Assembly (NCBI RefSeq): GCF_900451195.1
Contig: NZ_UGHR01000001.1
Location: forward strand, 1,612,001-1,676,000
DNA from: Iodobacter fluviatilis
Lineage (GTDB): Bacteria; Pseudomonadota; Gammaproteobacteria; Burkholderiales; Chitinibacteraceae
Direction of reading: 5' to 3'
DNA length: 64,000 nt
Made by a program: the position numbers and the translations under genes
Notes under the pieces: model-generated
The model's input: only the letters and a program-made list of their open reading frames with translations
What the model was told of the DNA's origin: nothing
Databases searched by the model: none
Part shown: piece after piece, positions 54,621-62,991 of the stretch
How the letters are laid out: each line of letters starts with the position of its first letter
How positions within the stretch are numbered: position 1 is the stretch's first letter

Positions 54621-55988
54621 TTAATGCACCGCTTGCAACATCTGTTCAACCACCTTTTTAGCGTCGCCAAAGACCATCATGGTTCTGTCCATATAGAACA
54701 GATCGTTATCCAGCCCGGCATAGCCTGCGTTCATTGAGCGTTTCACAACCATCACGGTTTTTGCTTTATATGCCTCTAAAATGGGCATGCCGTAAATCGG
54801 GCTGGCTGGATCATTTTTGGCCGCAGGGTTAACCACATCATTTGCGCCAATAATTAGCACGACATCGGCGGTGGAAAACTCGCTGTTGATTTCCTCCATC
54901 TCCACCACTTTGTCGTAAGGCACTTCGGCTTCGGCCAGCAGCACATTCATATGCCCCGGCATACGGCCCGCTACAGGGTGAATGGCGTAGCGAACGTCCA
55001 CGCCGCGCGCAGTCAGTAAATCACTCAGCTCTTGCAAGGCATGCTGGGCGCGGGAAACGGCAAGACCGTAGCCGGGCACTATGATGACTTTTTCTGCGTT
55101 TTCCATTAAAAATGCAGCATCGTCTGCACTGCCGGAGCGGTAGTTTTTCTGCGCCGATCCGGCTGGGCCTTCCGCTGCAACCGCTGCACCAAAGCCACCT
55201 AAAAGTACCGAGATAATCGAGCGATTCATGGCTTTACACATGATGTAGGACAAAATCGCCCCGGATGCGCCAACGCAGGCACCGGCAATAATCAACACCG
55301 GATTATTCAGCGTAAAACCAATTCCTGCCGCTGCCCAGCCTGAATAAGAATTCAGCATCGACACCACGACCGGCATATCTGCACCACCAATGGGAATAAT
55401 CAGCAGCACACCAAGAGCGAGTGCAATGCCAACCATCATCAGAAAAGACGACTGGCTGTCTGCAAGCACATACATTGCGCCAAAACCCAGCATGGTAAGG
55501 GCAAGTACCAGATTTAAACCGTGCTGGCCCTTAAAGTTAATCGCCCTTGCGCCAAATTTGCCTGAAAGCTTGCCATAGGCAATCACTGATGCGCTAAAGG
55601 TGATCGCACCGATAAATGCACCAATGAAAAGCTCAATTTTTTGCATGCTGCCGTGGCTGACGCCCAGATGAAAAATAGCAGCAATGGCAATGAGCACGGC
55701 AGAAAGGCCAACCAGCGAATGCATGGCCGCCACCAGCTCAGGCATGGCGGTCATGGCTACGGTCCTTGCTTTGTAAGCACCGACTACGGCACCGGCCGAC
55801 ATGGCGGCTAAAATCAGCCAGACGACGGGCTTATCCGCTACAAAAAATGAGGTAACAACGGCAATGGCCATACCGAGCATGCCAAATAAATTGCCACGCC
55901 GGGCCGAAACAGGTGACGACAGGCCTTTAAGCGACAAAATAAACAGCACAGCCGAAACCAAATAAAGAATGGCAGTTAAGTTTTGCAT
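54621..55988 (-). CDS. pntB: NAD(P) transhydrogenase beta subunit
   Basis: PntB (455 aa) carries the proton channel and NADP(H)-binding domain III of the proton-translocating transhydrogenase. About nine helices fill the first 260 residues; the Rossmann domain III begins VIIVPGYGLAVSRAQHAL and includes HPVAGRMPGHMNVLLAEA and GANDVVNPAAKNDP, all diagnostic. Start ATG 55988 shares a base with the last codon region of the upstream pntA2 stop, so translation is coupled. It supplies NADPH from NADH using the proton gradient. Confidence 0.95.
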   Translation of the reverse strand: MQNLTAILYLVSAVLFILSLKGLSSPVSARRGNLFGMLGMAIAVVTSFFVADKPVVWLILAAMSAGAVVGAYKARTVAMTAMPELVAAMHSLVGLSAVLIAIAAIFHLGVSHGSMQKIELFIGAFIGAITFSASVIAYGKLSGKFGARAINFKGQHGLNLVLALTMLGFGAMYVLADSQSSFLMMVGIALALGVLLIIPIGGADMPVVVSMLNSYSGWAAAGIGFTLNNPVLIIAGACVGASGAILSYIMCKAMNRSIISVLLGGFGAAVAAEGPAGSAQKNYRSGSADDAAFLMENAEKVIIVPGYGLAVSRAQHALQELSDLLTARGVDVRYAIHPVAGRMPGHMNVLLAEAEVPYDKVVEMEEINSEFSTADVVLIIGANDVVNPAAKNDPASPIYGMPILEAYKAKTVMVVKRSMNAGYAGLDNDLFYMDRTMMVFGDAKKVVEQMLQAVH

Positions 55989-56341
55989 TATTTGCCCTTC
56001 CTTTTAAACATCGCCAGCATGCGTTGCGTGACTAAAAAGCCGCCAAATATATTAATGCTGGCCAGAAAAATGGCTACAGCGCCCAGCACACTGGTTACGC
56101 TGATTTCCTGGGCATTGATATCCACGACTTGCAGCATGGCACCCACCACAATAATGCCGCTGATCGCGTTGGTGACGGCCATCAGGGGGGTATGTAGGGC
56201 AGGGGTGACATTCCAGACCACGTGATAACCCACAAAAATCGCCAGAATAAAAATAGTCAGGCTGCCAATAAATGGGTCGGCAGCCAGCGCGTGGCTGCTG
56301 GCCTCTGCAACAGCAGAGGCGGCTAAAGATTCAATCGACAT
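55988..56341 (-). CDS. NAD(P) transhydrogenase alpha-2 (membrane) subunit
   Basis: This 117-aa protein has about three to four membrane helices and corresponds to the C-terminal membrane part of PntA, encoded separately as in many alpha- and betaproteobacteria. [20 protein letters not shown] and [19 protein letters not shown] are the conserved membrane motifs. It lies between pntA1 and pntB and completes domain II with PntB. Often named pntAB or pntA2. Confidence 0.92.
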   Translation of the reverse strand: MSIESLAASAVAEASSHALAADPFIGSLTIFILAIFVGYHVVWNVTPALHTPLMAVTNAISGIIVVGAMLQVVDINAQEISVTSVLGAVAIFLASINIFGGFLVTQRMLAMFKRKGK

Positions 56342-56351
56342 GGCTTACTCC

Positions 56352-57536
56352 TTATGCGTTGGCAGTGGGCTGGCTTGTATGTGGGGCACTCGCGCCTTGT
56401 GTGTGAGCAGGGGCACGGCCAAATAACTGCTCGCCATGCTGGCTGAGCAGCGTGGCTTTGATGATTTCATCGTCGTTATGCGGAGCATAAGCGCCATCAG
56501 CATCTTGCAGCAGGCTTAAGAAGGTCAGCAGATTGCGGGCATAGAGTGCGGAAGCATCGGCCGCTAGCAAGCTGGCTAGATTGCTGTGCCCCACAATAAT
56601 GACGCCATTTTCGCTGCGGACTACTTCATCACTTCTGGATAGCGGACAGTTGCCGCCGCTGTCCACGGCCAGATCGATAATCACCGAGCCCGTTTTCATT
56701 CCACTGACTGTTTCTTCAGGGATCAGGACCGGCGCTGCTTTACCGGGGATTTGCGCGGTGCTGATGATGATGTCGGCAAGGCGGGCTTGCTGGTCAATTA
56801 ATAGCGCTTGGCGCAACTTGTAATCTTCTGACATTTCACGGGCATAGCCCCCCGCTGTTTCTGCTGCGGCTTTTTCATCGTCATTAAGTGCCACTTCAAT
56901 GAATTTTCCTCCCAGTGATTCCACCTGTTCGCGGGTGGCGGGGCGCACATCGAAGACTTCAACAATCGCACCCAGCCTTTTTGCGGTGGCAATGGCTTGC
57001 AGTCCTGCCACCCCCGCTCCAAGAATCAGTACGCGCGCGGGCTTAACCGTGCCAGCCGCAGTCATCAGCATGGGCATAAAGCGCGGATAGTATTGTGTGG
57101 CCAGTAAGACGGCCCGATATCCCGCAATATTGGCTTGTGAAGATAAAACATCCATGGATTGGGCTCGGGTGATACGGGGAATCAGCTCCAAGGCATAGGC
57201 GCTGATCTGTTTGGCATTAAGTGCGTCTAAATGATCGTAGCGATGAATATCAAACAAGGCGACAAGGGCAGCACGTTCAGGGAGGAGCGGAAGTTCATGC
57301 GCCAGAGGGGCACGAACTTTAAGAATAAGTTGAGCGCCTTGGTAAAGCGCTGCTGGATGTGGCGCAATTTCTGCACCGGCCTCGGTATAGGCGGTATCGG
57401 TAATGGCGGCGTGCTGGCCTGCCTTGCTCTCAACTCTGACGGTATGCCCGGCTTTAATCAGTTTTTTTATTGTCTCCGGCGTTGCAGCAACCCGGAATTC
57501 CCCGGGCAGCACTTCGGCGGGAATGGCAATTAACAT
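56352..57536 (-). CDS. NAD(P) transhydrogenase alpha-1 (NAD-binding) subunit
   Basis: This 394-aa cytoplasmic protein is domain I of the transhydrogenase and binds NAD(H). It starts MLIAIPAEVLPGEFRVAATP and includes LILGAGVAGLQAIATAKRLG (Rossmann fold) and SVIIDLAVDSGGNCPLS. It stops before the membrane part, which is the separate alpha-2 gene, so this is the split form. ATG 57536 has GAGGAA upstream; an in-frame ATG at 57575 is less likely. The C-terminal 30 residues (APAHTQGASAPHTSQPTANA) are a low-complexity tail. Confidence 0.94.
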   Translation of the reverse strand: MLIAIPAEVLPGEFRVAATPETIKKLIKAGHTVRVESKAGQHAAITDTAYTEAGAEIAPHPAALYQGAQLILKVRAPLAHELPLLPERAALVALFDIHRYDHLDALNAKQISAYALELIPRITRAQSMDVLSSQANIAGYRAVLLATQYYPRFMPMLMTAAGTVKPARVLILGAGVAGLQAIATAKRLGAIVEVFDVRPATREQVESLGGKFIEVALNDDEKAAAETAGGYAREMSEDYKLRQALLIDQQARLADIIISTAQIPGKAAPVLIPEETVSGMKTGSVIIDLAVDSGGNCPLSRSDEVVRSENGVIIVGHSNLASLLAADASALYARNLLTFLSLLQDADGAYAPHNDDEIIKATLLSQHGEQLFGRAPAHTQGASAPHTSQPTANA

Positions 57537-57993
57537 ATCTGTTTCCTCATGGTGATTAGGGCAATGGGCAAACAATGGAGGCTTATGTCAGTTTGAATAT
57601 TGGCCTGTGTCAATAAGACCGCTTTTGATCTTATCGCAGTGCAACATTAATTTATTGAGAGACGTGTTGAATTTGTTTCAAGGTGTTGTATTTCGTGTGA
57701 ATGTGTCCTATTTCCTCTTTGTTTTACTAAGTAATTAACCTTATATTTTACAAGGGGGCAGAAAAGGCTTAGGAGAAATGACAGCTTGAAGGAGGTCACT
57801 TTCAAATGCATGTATGAAAAAAATGACTTCTATATAAATGATTTATTTTGATTTTTTTATCTACTGGATAAATGTGTCGCTGTTTACCTTACAGTTTGCA
57901 TGCGCTCACGATTGTTCTGTAATAAAAATGCTATTGATAATCATTATCAATTGTAGGAGAATCGATTTAACTTCTCTTAATTAAGGTTATGTG
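57537..57993. other. Upstream region of pntA1 and of the DUF2325 gene
   Basis: No gene is evident. It holds the pnt promoter on the minus strand and, near the right end, a Fur box. A perfect AAGGAGGT at about 57790 is followed only by very short frames (three and seven codons), so I do not call a gene there. Confidence 0.5.
57933..57951. promoter_or_regulatory. Fur box upstream of the DUF2325 gene
   Basis: The 19-base palindrome ATTGATAATCATTATCAAT (57933-57951) matches the Fur consensus core GATAATCATTATC exactly in its centre. It lies 43 bases ahead of the ATG at 57994 and could overlap a -10 region (TGATAA, with TTGTTC 17 bases upstream), so iron-Fur repression is the straightforward prediction. 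Confidence 0.85.
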
Positions 57994-58317
57994 ATGAATG
58001 CATATTTAGTAGGCGCAGATGTGCTGGGTAATATTCCCGAACTTTTGTCGAGCTATGGCATAAAAGTACACAAACACGTGTCAGGGCGTAATGCCGCGCA
58101 TCAGCGCAAGCCCGCCAGCTTAAAAGGTGCGGATCTTCTGATCTTATTTACTGATTTTTTAAGCCACAATGTGATGCGGGCTTACCGCGAATTAGCTCAT
58201 GAAGAAAATATCCGTTTTGTCGCCTGCCGCCGCTCTGTCTGTGCCTTGAGTCAGTCGCTGGATAAAATAGAATGTGCAAAACGCTGTGATACCTGCCCGA
58301 ACAGAAAGACGCATTAA
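57994..58317 (+). CDS. DUF2325 protein, Cys-rich, predicted Fur-regulated
   Basis: This is a 107-aa small soluble protein of the DUF2325 family, function unknown. The first part has a Rossmann-like start (AYLVGADVLGNIPELLSSYG), a basic stretch (HVSGRNAAHQRKPASLKGAD), then LILFTDFLSHNVMRAYRELA. The last 35 residues hold five cysteines (ACRRSVCALSQSLDKIECAK, then RCDTCPNR), a possible metal or iron-sulfur site. TAAGG lies upstream of ATG 57994. A Fur box in the promoter suggests a role under iron shortage. Confidence 0.75.
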   Translation: MNAYLVGADVLGNIPELLSSYGIKVHKHVSGRNAAHQRKPASLKGADLLILFTDFLSHNVMRAYRELAHEENIRFVACRRSVCALSQSLDKIECAKRCDTCPNRKTH

Positions 58318-58517
58318 GCTTAGGGATCCGTCATGTATGCAGCTTACATCATGACCTAGTCCTGCTGATATCTGGCTCTCCATTGCGTTGGCCGCTGTTT
58401 ATACCTTGCTGCATAAGCGTTCATTCTTTCGGGCGCTTAGGGTATAAATAATGATGTAGTGCGCAAATTTAAAGCTTGATGTAATGTTGTACATTGAGTT
58501 TTAAAGTGGTTATCCCG

Positions 58518-61166
58518 ATGAACGCTACGGATGTGCTCGCCTCCTTTGCCGCTGCTTTCTCACAAAACCAGCGGCTTATTTCTCTGCAGCTGGGCGATGG
58601 TGCCGCATGGGGTGAGCAGCTTTTACCTCAGCGGGTGGATGGCAGCGAAGGGATTAACCAGGCTTACCGCTATCAGATCGATTGCTTATCCCCTGATGGC
58701 GCTTTAGAGCTTAAATCCTTACTCGGTTTACCCATTGTTTTATCGGTGGCTGATGCCAATGGCGATGCGGTTGAGCGCTGTGGTGTCATCTCGCAAGCGC
58801 AATTGTTGGGCTCAGATGGGGGATTTGCTAAATACGCACTGACGGCAGAACCGCCTTTTGCCTTACTCCGCTACCGCCGCACTTCTCGCGTATTTCAAGA
58901 CCTATCCGTCCCCGATATCGTTAAACAAGTTTTAGCCGAACACCAGGCTAAAAACCCCGTGTTTGCCGCCGTGCAAACGCTGGATTTCAAACTCTCTGGC
59001 ACACACGGCCCGCGCTCTTACTGCTTACAATACCGTGAATCCGATTTCGATTTTCTGACGCGATTATTAGCCGAGGAAGGTTTGGCATGGAGATTCGAAC
59101 ATCTGCCGGGCGACAATCCGCAGGTGCAGCTGGTCATTTTTGACGATGCTTTTGCGCTACCCGAAGCACAAGAAATGCAGGTGCGCTTCCACCGCGCCGA
59201 TGCCACAGAAGAATCTGACGCGCTCACCGAGTGGAACAGCCAGCGCCAGGTGGGCAGCAGCAGCGTATCTTTGGCGAGCTTTGATTACAAAGCCACCAGC
59301 ACCAGCCAAAGCTTTGATGAAAGCCGTATCGACCAGGGCGATGGCGGCCAGCAGCTGCAGGCCAGTTTTGAAGATTACGACCCGCAAGCCCTTTATTACG
59401 CTAGTGATGCCGAAGGGCTCAGCCACTACGCCCAATTGCGTCAGCAGGCGCATGATGGGCAAAAGAAATCCTTTACCGGCTCTGGCACTTTGCGTGCCTT
59501 GCAGGCCGGGCAGTGGTTCCGCTTGGAAGACCACCCCGCACATGAGTGGGACAGCGCCGAGCAGCGCGAATTTGCCGTTACCGGGCTGACATTCACCGCG
59601 CAAAATAATCTACCCGTGGATTTAAGCCAGCAACTGGGCTTGGTCGCGCCCAGCCTTTTGGCCTCCGATGCCGCCAAACCCTATGAAGCCCACTTCACCG
59701 CTCAAAGGCGCGGCCAGCCGATTACGCCTGATTTTGCCCATATCGAGCACAGCAAACCCAAAAGCCGTGGCGTACAAACGGCCACCGTGGTCGGCCCCGC
59801 TGGTGCAGAGGTGCATACCGACGAACAAGGCCGAATTAAGGTGCAGTTCCACTGGCAGCGGGGCGCAGAGCATCCCGAGTTTGGTGTCAATCTGGATGAC
59901 AAATCCTCCTGCTGGATCCGCGTCGCCTACCCATCGGCAGGCGCAAGCTGGGGCCACCAGTTTATCCCGCGCATCGGCCAGGAAGTTTTAGTCGATTTTA
60001 TCGAAGGCGACATCGACCGGCCCATCATCACTGGCGTGGTCTATAACGGCAGCCACCCCGTACCCGCATTCAGCGGCGCAGGTGCATTGCCCGCCAACAA
60101 AACCCTATCCGGTATCAAAACCAAAGAGCATGAAGGCGGCCAGTATGGCGAGCTGCTGTTTGACGACACCAAGGGCGAAGTCCGTACCAAATTATCCAGT
60201 GAGCATGGCAAAACCCAGCTCAACCTCGGCTACTTAATCCACCCAAGAGCCGACGGCAAGGGTGAGCCACGCGGCGAAGGCTTCGAGCTGTGCACCGATA
60301 ACCAGGGCGCAATCCGCGCCAATGGCTTACTCATCAGTACTGAAGCCAAAGGCGGGGCCAGCGGCAAACAGCTCGACCACAGCCCCGCACAAAGCCAGCT
60401 GGAATCCGCGCTGGCACTCGCCCAAAGCTTGGGTGAAACGGCCACCAATCAGCTCGCCGACACCATAGAAACCGGTGAAGGCGATAAAACCGTTAAGCCC
60501 GACAACAGTGCAGGCGACAAAGCCACCACCGGCCATCTGCACCACCATGTGCACGCCAGCAAAAGCTTTGAAGCGGGCAGCAACACCGATAAAGACGGCA
60601 AGAGCAAATCCAAAGATCAGGCTGGCCAACAAAAAATTATATTGCTGCACGGGGAAGACGGCGTAGCGATCACCAGCCCGCAAAGCCAGACCCTTGCCGC
60701 AGGCACCAACCTAGATCTGGTTGCCCAAAGAGACACCAACCAAACCTCCGGCCGCCGCTGGATACATAACGTTGGTCAACACATCAGCCTGTTTGTAGCC
60801 GGGGTAAAAGACAAAGTTTCGCTCAAACTAATCGCAGCCAAAGGCAAAATACAGCTGCAGGCGCAAAGCGACGATATTGAAATTACCGGCGACAAAGATT
60901 TAAAAGTCACCGCCTGCAAAGAAAGCATCACCGTGGTGGCTAAAGACGAAATTCTGGTCACCGCAGGAGGCGGCTATATCCGGCTAAAAGGCGGCAATAT
61001 CGAAATCCACTGCCCAGGGACGGTTACGGTGAAGGGTGCGAATCATGATGTGAGCGGGCCAGCGCAAATGAGGCCAACTTTGCCTCTTTTTCCAGATTCA
61101 TTTTGTAAATCCTGCATGCTAAAAGCGAAAGCTGCAGGTAGCCCATTTGCGAAGAAATCATCATGA
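58518..61166 (+). CDS. vgrG: Type VI secretion spike protein VgrG
   Basis: This is an 882-aa VgrG, the trimeric spike of the T6SS tail that carries effectors. The N-terminal gp27-like part (RLISLQLGDGAAWGEQLLPQ; DLSVPDIVKQVLAEH) and gp5-like OB fold (GPAGAEVHTDEQGRIKVQFH; WIRVAYPSAGASWGHQFIPR) are clear, as is the C-terminal DUF2345 beta-helix with GGGYIRLKGGNIEIHCPGT. A stretch (about 615-700) is Lys/Asp/Ser-rich and low-complexity. The last 30 residues (SFCKSCMLKAKAAGSPFAKK) may be the adaptor-binding tail. ATG 58518 is preferred to TTG 58494. The stop overlaps the next start. Confidence 0.93.
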   Translation: MNATDVLASFAAAFSQNQRLISLQLGDGAAWGEQLLPQRVDGSEGINQAYRYQIDCLSPDGALELKSLLGLPIVLSVADANGDAVERCGVISQAQLLGSDGGFAKYALTAEPPFALLRYRRTSRVFQDLSVPDIVKQVLAEHQAKNPVFAAVQTLDFKLSGTHGPRSYCLQYRESDFDFLTRLLAEEGLAWRFEHLPGDNPQVQLVIFDDAFALPEAQEMQVRFHRADATEESDALTEWNSQRQVGSSSVSLASFDYKATSTSQSFDESRIDQGDGGQQLQASFEDYDPQALYYASDAEGLSHYAQLRQQAHDGQKKSFTGSGTLRALQAGQWFRLEDHPAHEWDSAEQREFAVTGLTFTAQNNLPVDLSQQLGLVAPSLLASDAAKPYEAHFTAQRRGQPITPDFAHIEHSKPKSRGVQTATVVGPAGAEVHTDEQGRIKVQFHWQRGAEHPEFGVNLDDKSSCWIRVAYPSAGASWGHQFIPRIGQEVLVDFIEGDIDRPIITGVVYNGSHPVPAFSGAGALPANKTLSGIKTKEHEGGQYGELLFDDTKGEVRTKLSSEHGKTQLNLGYLIHPRADGKGEPRGEGFELCTDNQGAIRANGLLISTEAKGGASGKQLDHSPAQSQLESALALAQSLGETATNQLADTIETGEGDKTVKPDNSAGDKATTGHLHHHVHASKSFEAGSNTDKDGKSKSKDQAGQQKIILLHGEDGVAITSPQSQTLAAGTNLDLVAQRDTNQTSGRRWIHNVGQHISLFVAGVKDKVSLKLIAAKGKIQLQAQSDDIEITGDKDLKVTACKESITVVAKDEILVTAGGGYIRLKGGNIEIHCPGTVTVKGANHDVSGPAQMRPTLPLFPDSFCKSCMLKAKAAGSPFAKKSS

Positions 61167-61933
61167 TGATGAATGCTTATCCTAAAGACAGTGCCCAAGT
61201 ATTGTTTGCACAATTGGCCACTTACCTTTCTGAATCAACACAAGTCTATGCTTTGCTGGATCATAGTTTCGATCCTCGTTTGTTAAAGAAAATGAGAGAT
61301 CGGATTGTATGGACTTCGCTTTATCAAGATCATGGGGCTGAAACAGATGTTTCTCCATTGCTTTGCGTGCTCAATAGTGAGAATGAAGCGGAGCTTATGG
61401 AGCAAATTAAGTTGCTGCTCAAAATCACCAATGGGCAGCCTATGCTTAGCTTTTATCTAAGCACACTGGATAGAGAAGCAATCTTTAGCCATTTTGATCA
61501 CTATTTTGATGTCAGTATTCTTCCTGAAAAATTGAGTTATATATTGCGCTATGCGGACACGCGTATTTTGCCCAATTTGCTTGCGCAACTTAGCCCTGAG
61601 CAAAAAGCGGCATTTTTATCTCCCTTTAGCAGCGTGGTTTATTTTGATCGGGCCGCGCAAATCATACAGCTTGAAGGTGGCGGACAAACTAAAATTACCA
61701 ATCAGGCGCTGGTACTGACTGAAGTACAATTTATAAGCATGATGGATAAGGCTTTACCTGATCAAATTTTGCAAAATATCCAATTGCTTGGGCTTCAGTC
61801 GTTATTACCAATAGAGCCTTCAAAAGCCTATGTGCAAATAAGGGAGCTTTGCGATATCGCATTGGCTCAGGGGAGTAGTGATGATGAGATTCTTAGCTTT
61901 TGTGTTGAACATTTACACGGCGAAGCAGGATGA
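61163..61933 (+). CDS. DUF4123 T6SS effector adaptor (Tap/TEC-like)
   Basis: This is a 256-aa soluble protein with the DUF4123 pattern: VYALLDHSFDPRLLKKMR near the start, then LLCVLNSENEAELMEQIKLL and the LSFYLSTLDREAIFSHFDHYF segment. DUF4123 proteins load a specific effector onto the VgrG tip. The gene starts with ATGATGATG inside the vgrG stop region (four-base overlap), so it is coupled to vgrG. Downstream is the membrane protein and the lipase, so the lipase is its probable cargo. Codon use is more AT-rich than in vgrG. Confidence 0.85.
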   Translation: MMMNAYPKDSAQVLFAQLATYLSESTQVYALLDHSFDPRLLKKMRDRIVWTSLYQDHGAETDVSPLLCVLNSENEAELMEQIKLLLKITNGQPMLSFYLSTLDREAIFSHFDHYFDVSILPEKLSYILRYADTRILPNLLAQLSPEQKAAFLSPFSSVVYFDRAAQIIQLEGGGQTKITNQALVLTEVQFISMMDKALPDQILQNIQLLGLQSLLPIEPSKAYVQIRELCDIALAQGSSDDEILSFCVEHLHGEAG

Positions 61934-62032
61934 TTCCTGAATGAGTTGAGAAAGATATTTTAAGATATTCAGTATTAAATATATAAAAATATTTTCTTAC
62001 TTAATTTTAATTGTTTTCATAAAGGTTTATCA

Positions 62033-62989
62033 ATGGAATTGCCAGAAGAAACGCCGGATAAAACTGAGATTACAGATGCTGAGCATGGATTTAATTTGTT
62101 TATGATTGTGGTGTCTTGTTTGAATGCTTATGCTTTGCACCAGAGCATGACAGGCTCGGGCTATGGCCCTGCTTATTTAATGGTTCTTTCTCTTTTTGGA
62201 TTATTCTTGAGTTATATCGTGGTGCTAATTTGGGCAGGTAACGTAAAAGCAAGACTATGGCTTGTGTTTAAGCATTCACTCATGATTAACGGCCTCGTTT
62301 TTATTGCAATGGGGATTGCAATGAACGGGCCATCTGCTCAGACTGAAAATGATACGGTGAATAAGTCTGGCAATATGATTTCGGCCTCTGTTGATTCGGT
62401 TAATTATATGCATGATTGGGCTGTGAAATATACATTAACCGATTTGCGTAGTAATCAGGCCATAGGCGGCAGTATTGTTGATTTTTTAGACGGGCCGGGT
62501 GGAAAAAATTGCTGTATCAGCTTGCCGAAACAATGGCAGCCGGGAATGTACGTGAGTGTTGATTGGCAAGAGGCGGATAAAACACATACTAAACCCGATA
62601 AATATCATCGTGAATTAGAAATACCCCGCTATCAGCAGCCTGGCGGTCTTTATGTCTTGTTCCATCCAATGCAGGAAGTTGAGCTTGTGGTATCTAGTGT
62701 CGAGCCGGGTTATCCGGGCTGGCCGGGAAAAATAAAAAAAGATGCAATGGCCGCGTGTGTTGAACGGCTTTCGGAAAAGGAGTGTAAGCGGAATTTGCCG
62801 AAATATGCGCCTAATTCTAATGAGAGCCTTGCACGGGGTTATAGAGAGTCATGCTTAGAAGTGAATATATTGGATACTAGTGATCCAGAAGGGAATCGCA
62901 AAGCTTGTCAAAAATTTGTTGAGAATTGTAAAAAGGACTGGGATATCTCTGATAAAAAAATGTGCGAATTAGATTACAAGGAAGACTAG
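62033..62989 (+). CDS. Membrane protein with DUF3304-like domain, candidate immunity protein
   Basis: This 318-aa protein has about three N-terminal helices (LFMIVVSCLNAYALH; AYLMVLSLFGLFLSYIVVL; LMINGLVFIAMGIAM) and a periplasmic C-terminal part resembling DUF3304: CCISLPKQWQPGMYVSVDW, HPMQEVELVVSSVEPGYPG, then DAMAACVERLSEKEC. The extra C-terminal stretch has several Cys. Lying between the adaptor and the Tle1-type lipase, it is a good candidate for the cognate immunity protein, since lipase effectors act in the periplasm. This is inferred from position and topology. The region is AT-rich. Confidence 0.65.
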   Translation: MELPEETPDKTEITDAEHGFNLFMIVVSCLNAYALHQSMTGSGYGPAYLMVLSLFGLFLSYIVVLIWAGNVKARLWLVFKHSLMINGLVFIAMGIAMNGPSAQTENDTVNKSGNMISASVDSVNYMHDWAVKYTLTDLRSNQAIGGSIVDFLDGPGGKNCCISLPKQWQPGMYVSVDWQEADKTHTKPDKYHRELEIPRYQQPGGLYVLFHPMQEVELVVSSVEPGYPGWPGKIKKDAMAACVERLSEKECKRNLPKYAPNSNESLARGYRESCLEVNILDTSDPEGNRKACQKFVENCKKDWDISDKKMCELDYKED

Positions 62990-62991
62990 TT

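Noticed and set aside
57790..57845. Perfect AAGGAGGT ribosome-site-like sequence upstream of the Fur box
   Set aside because: It is followed only by three- and seven-codon frames, so no gene can be supported.
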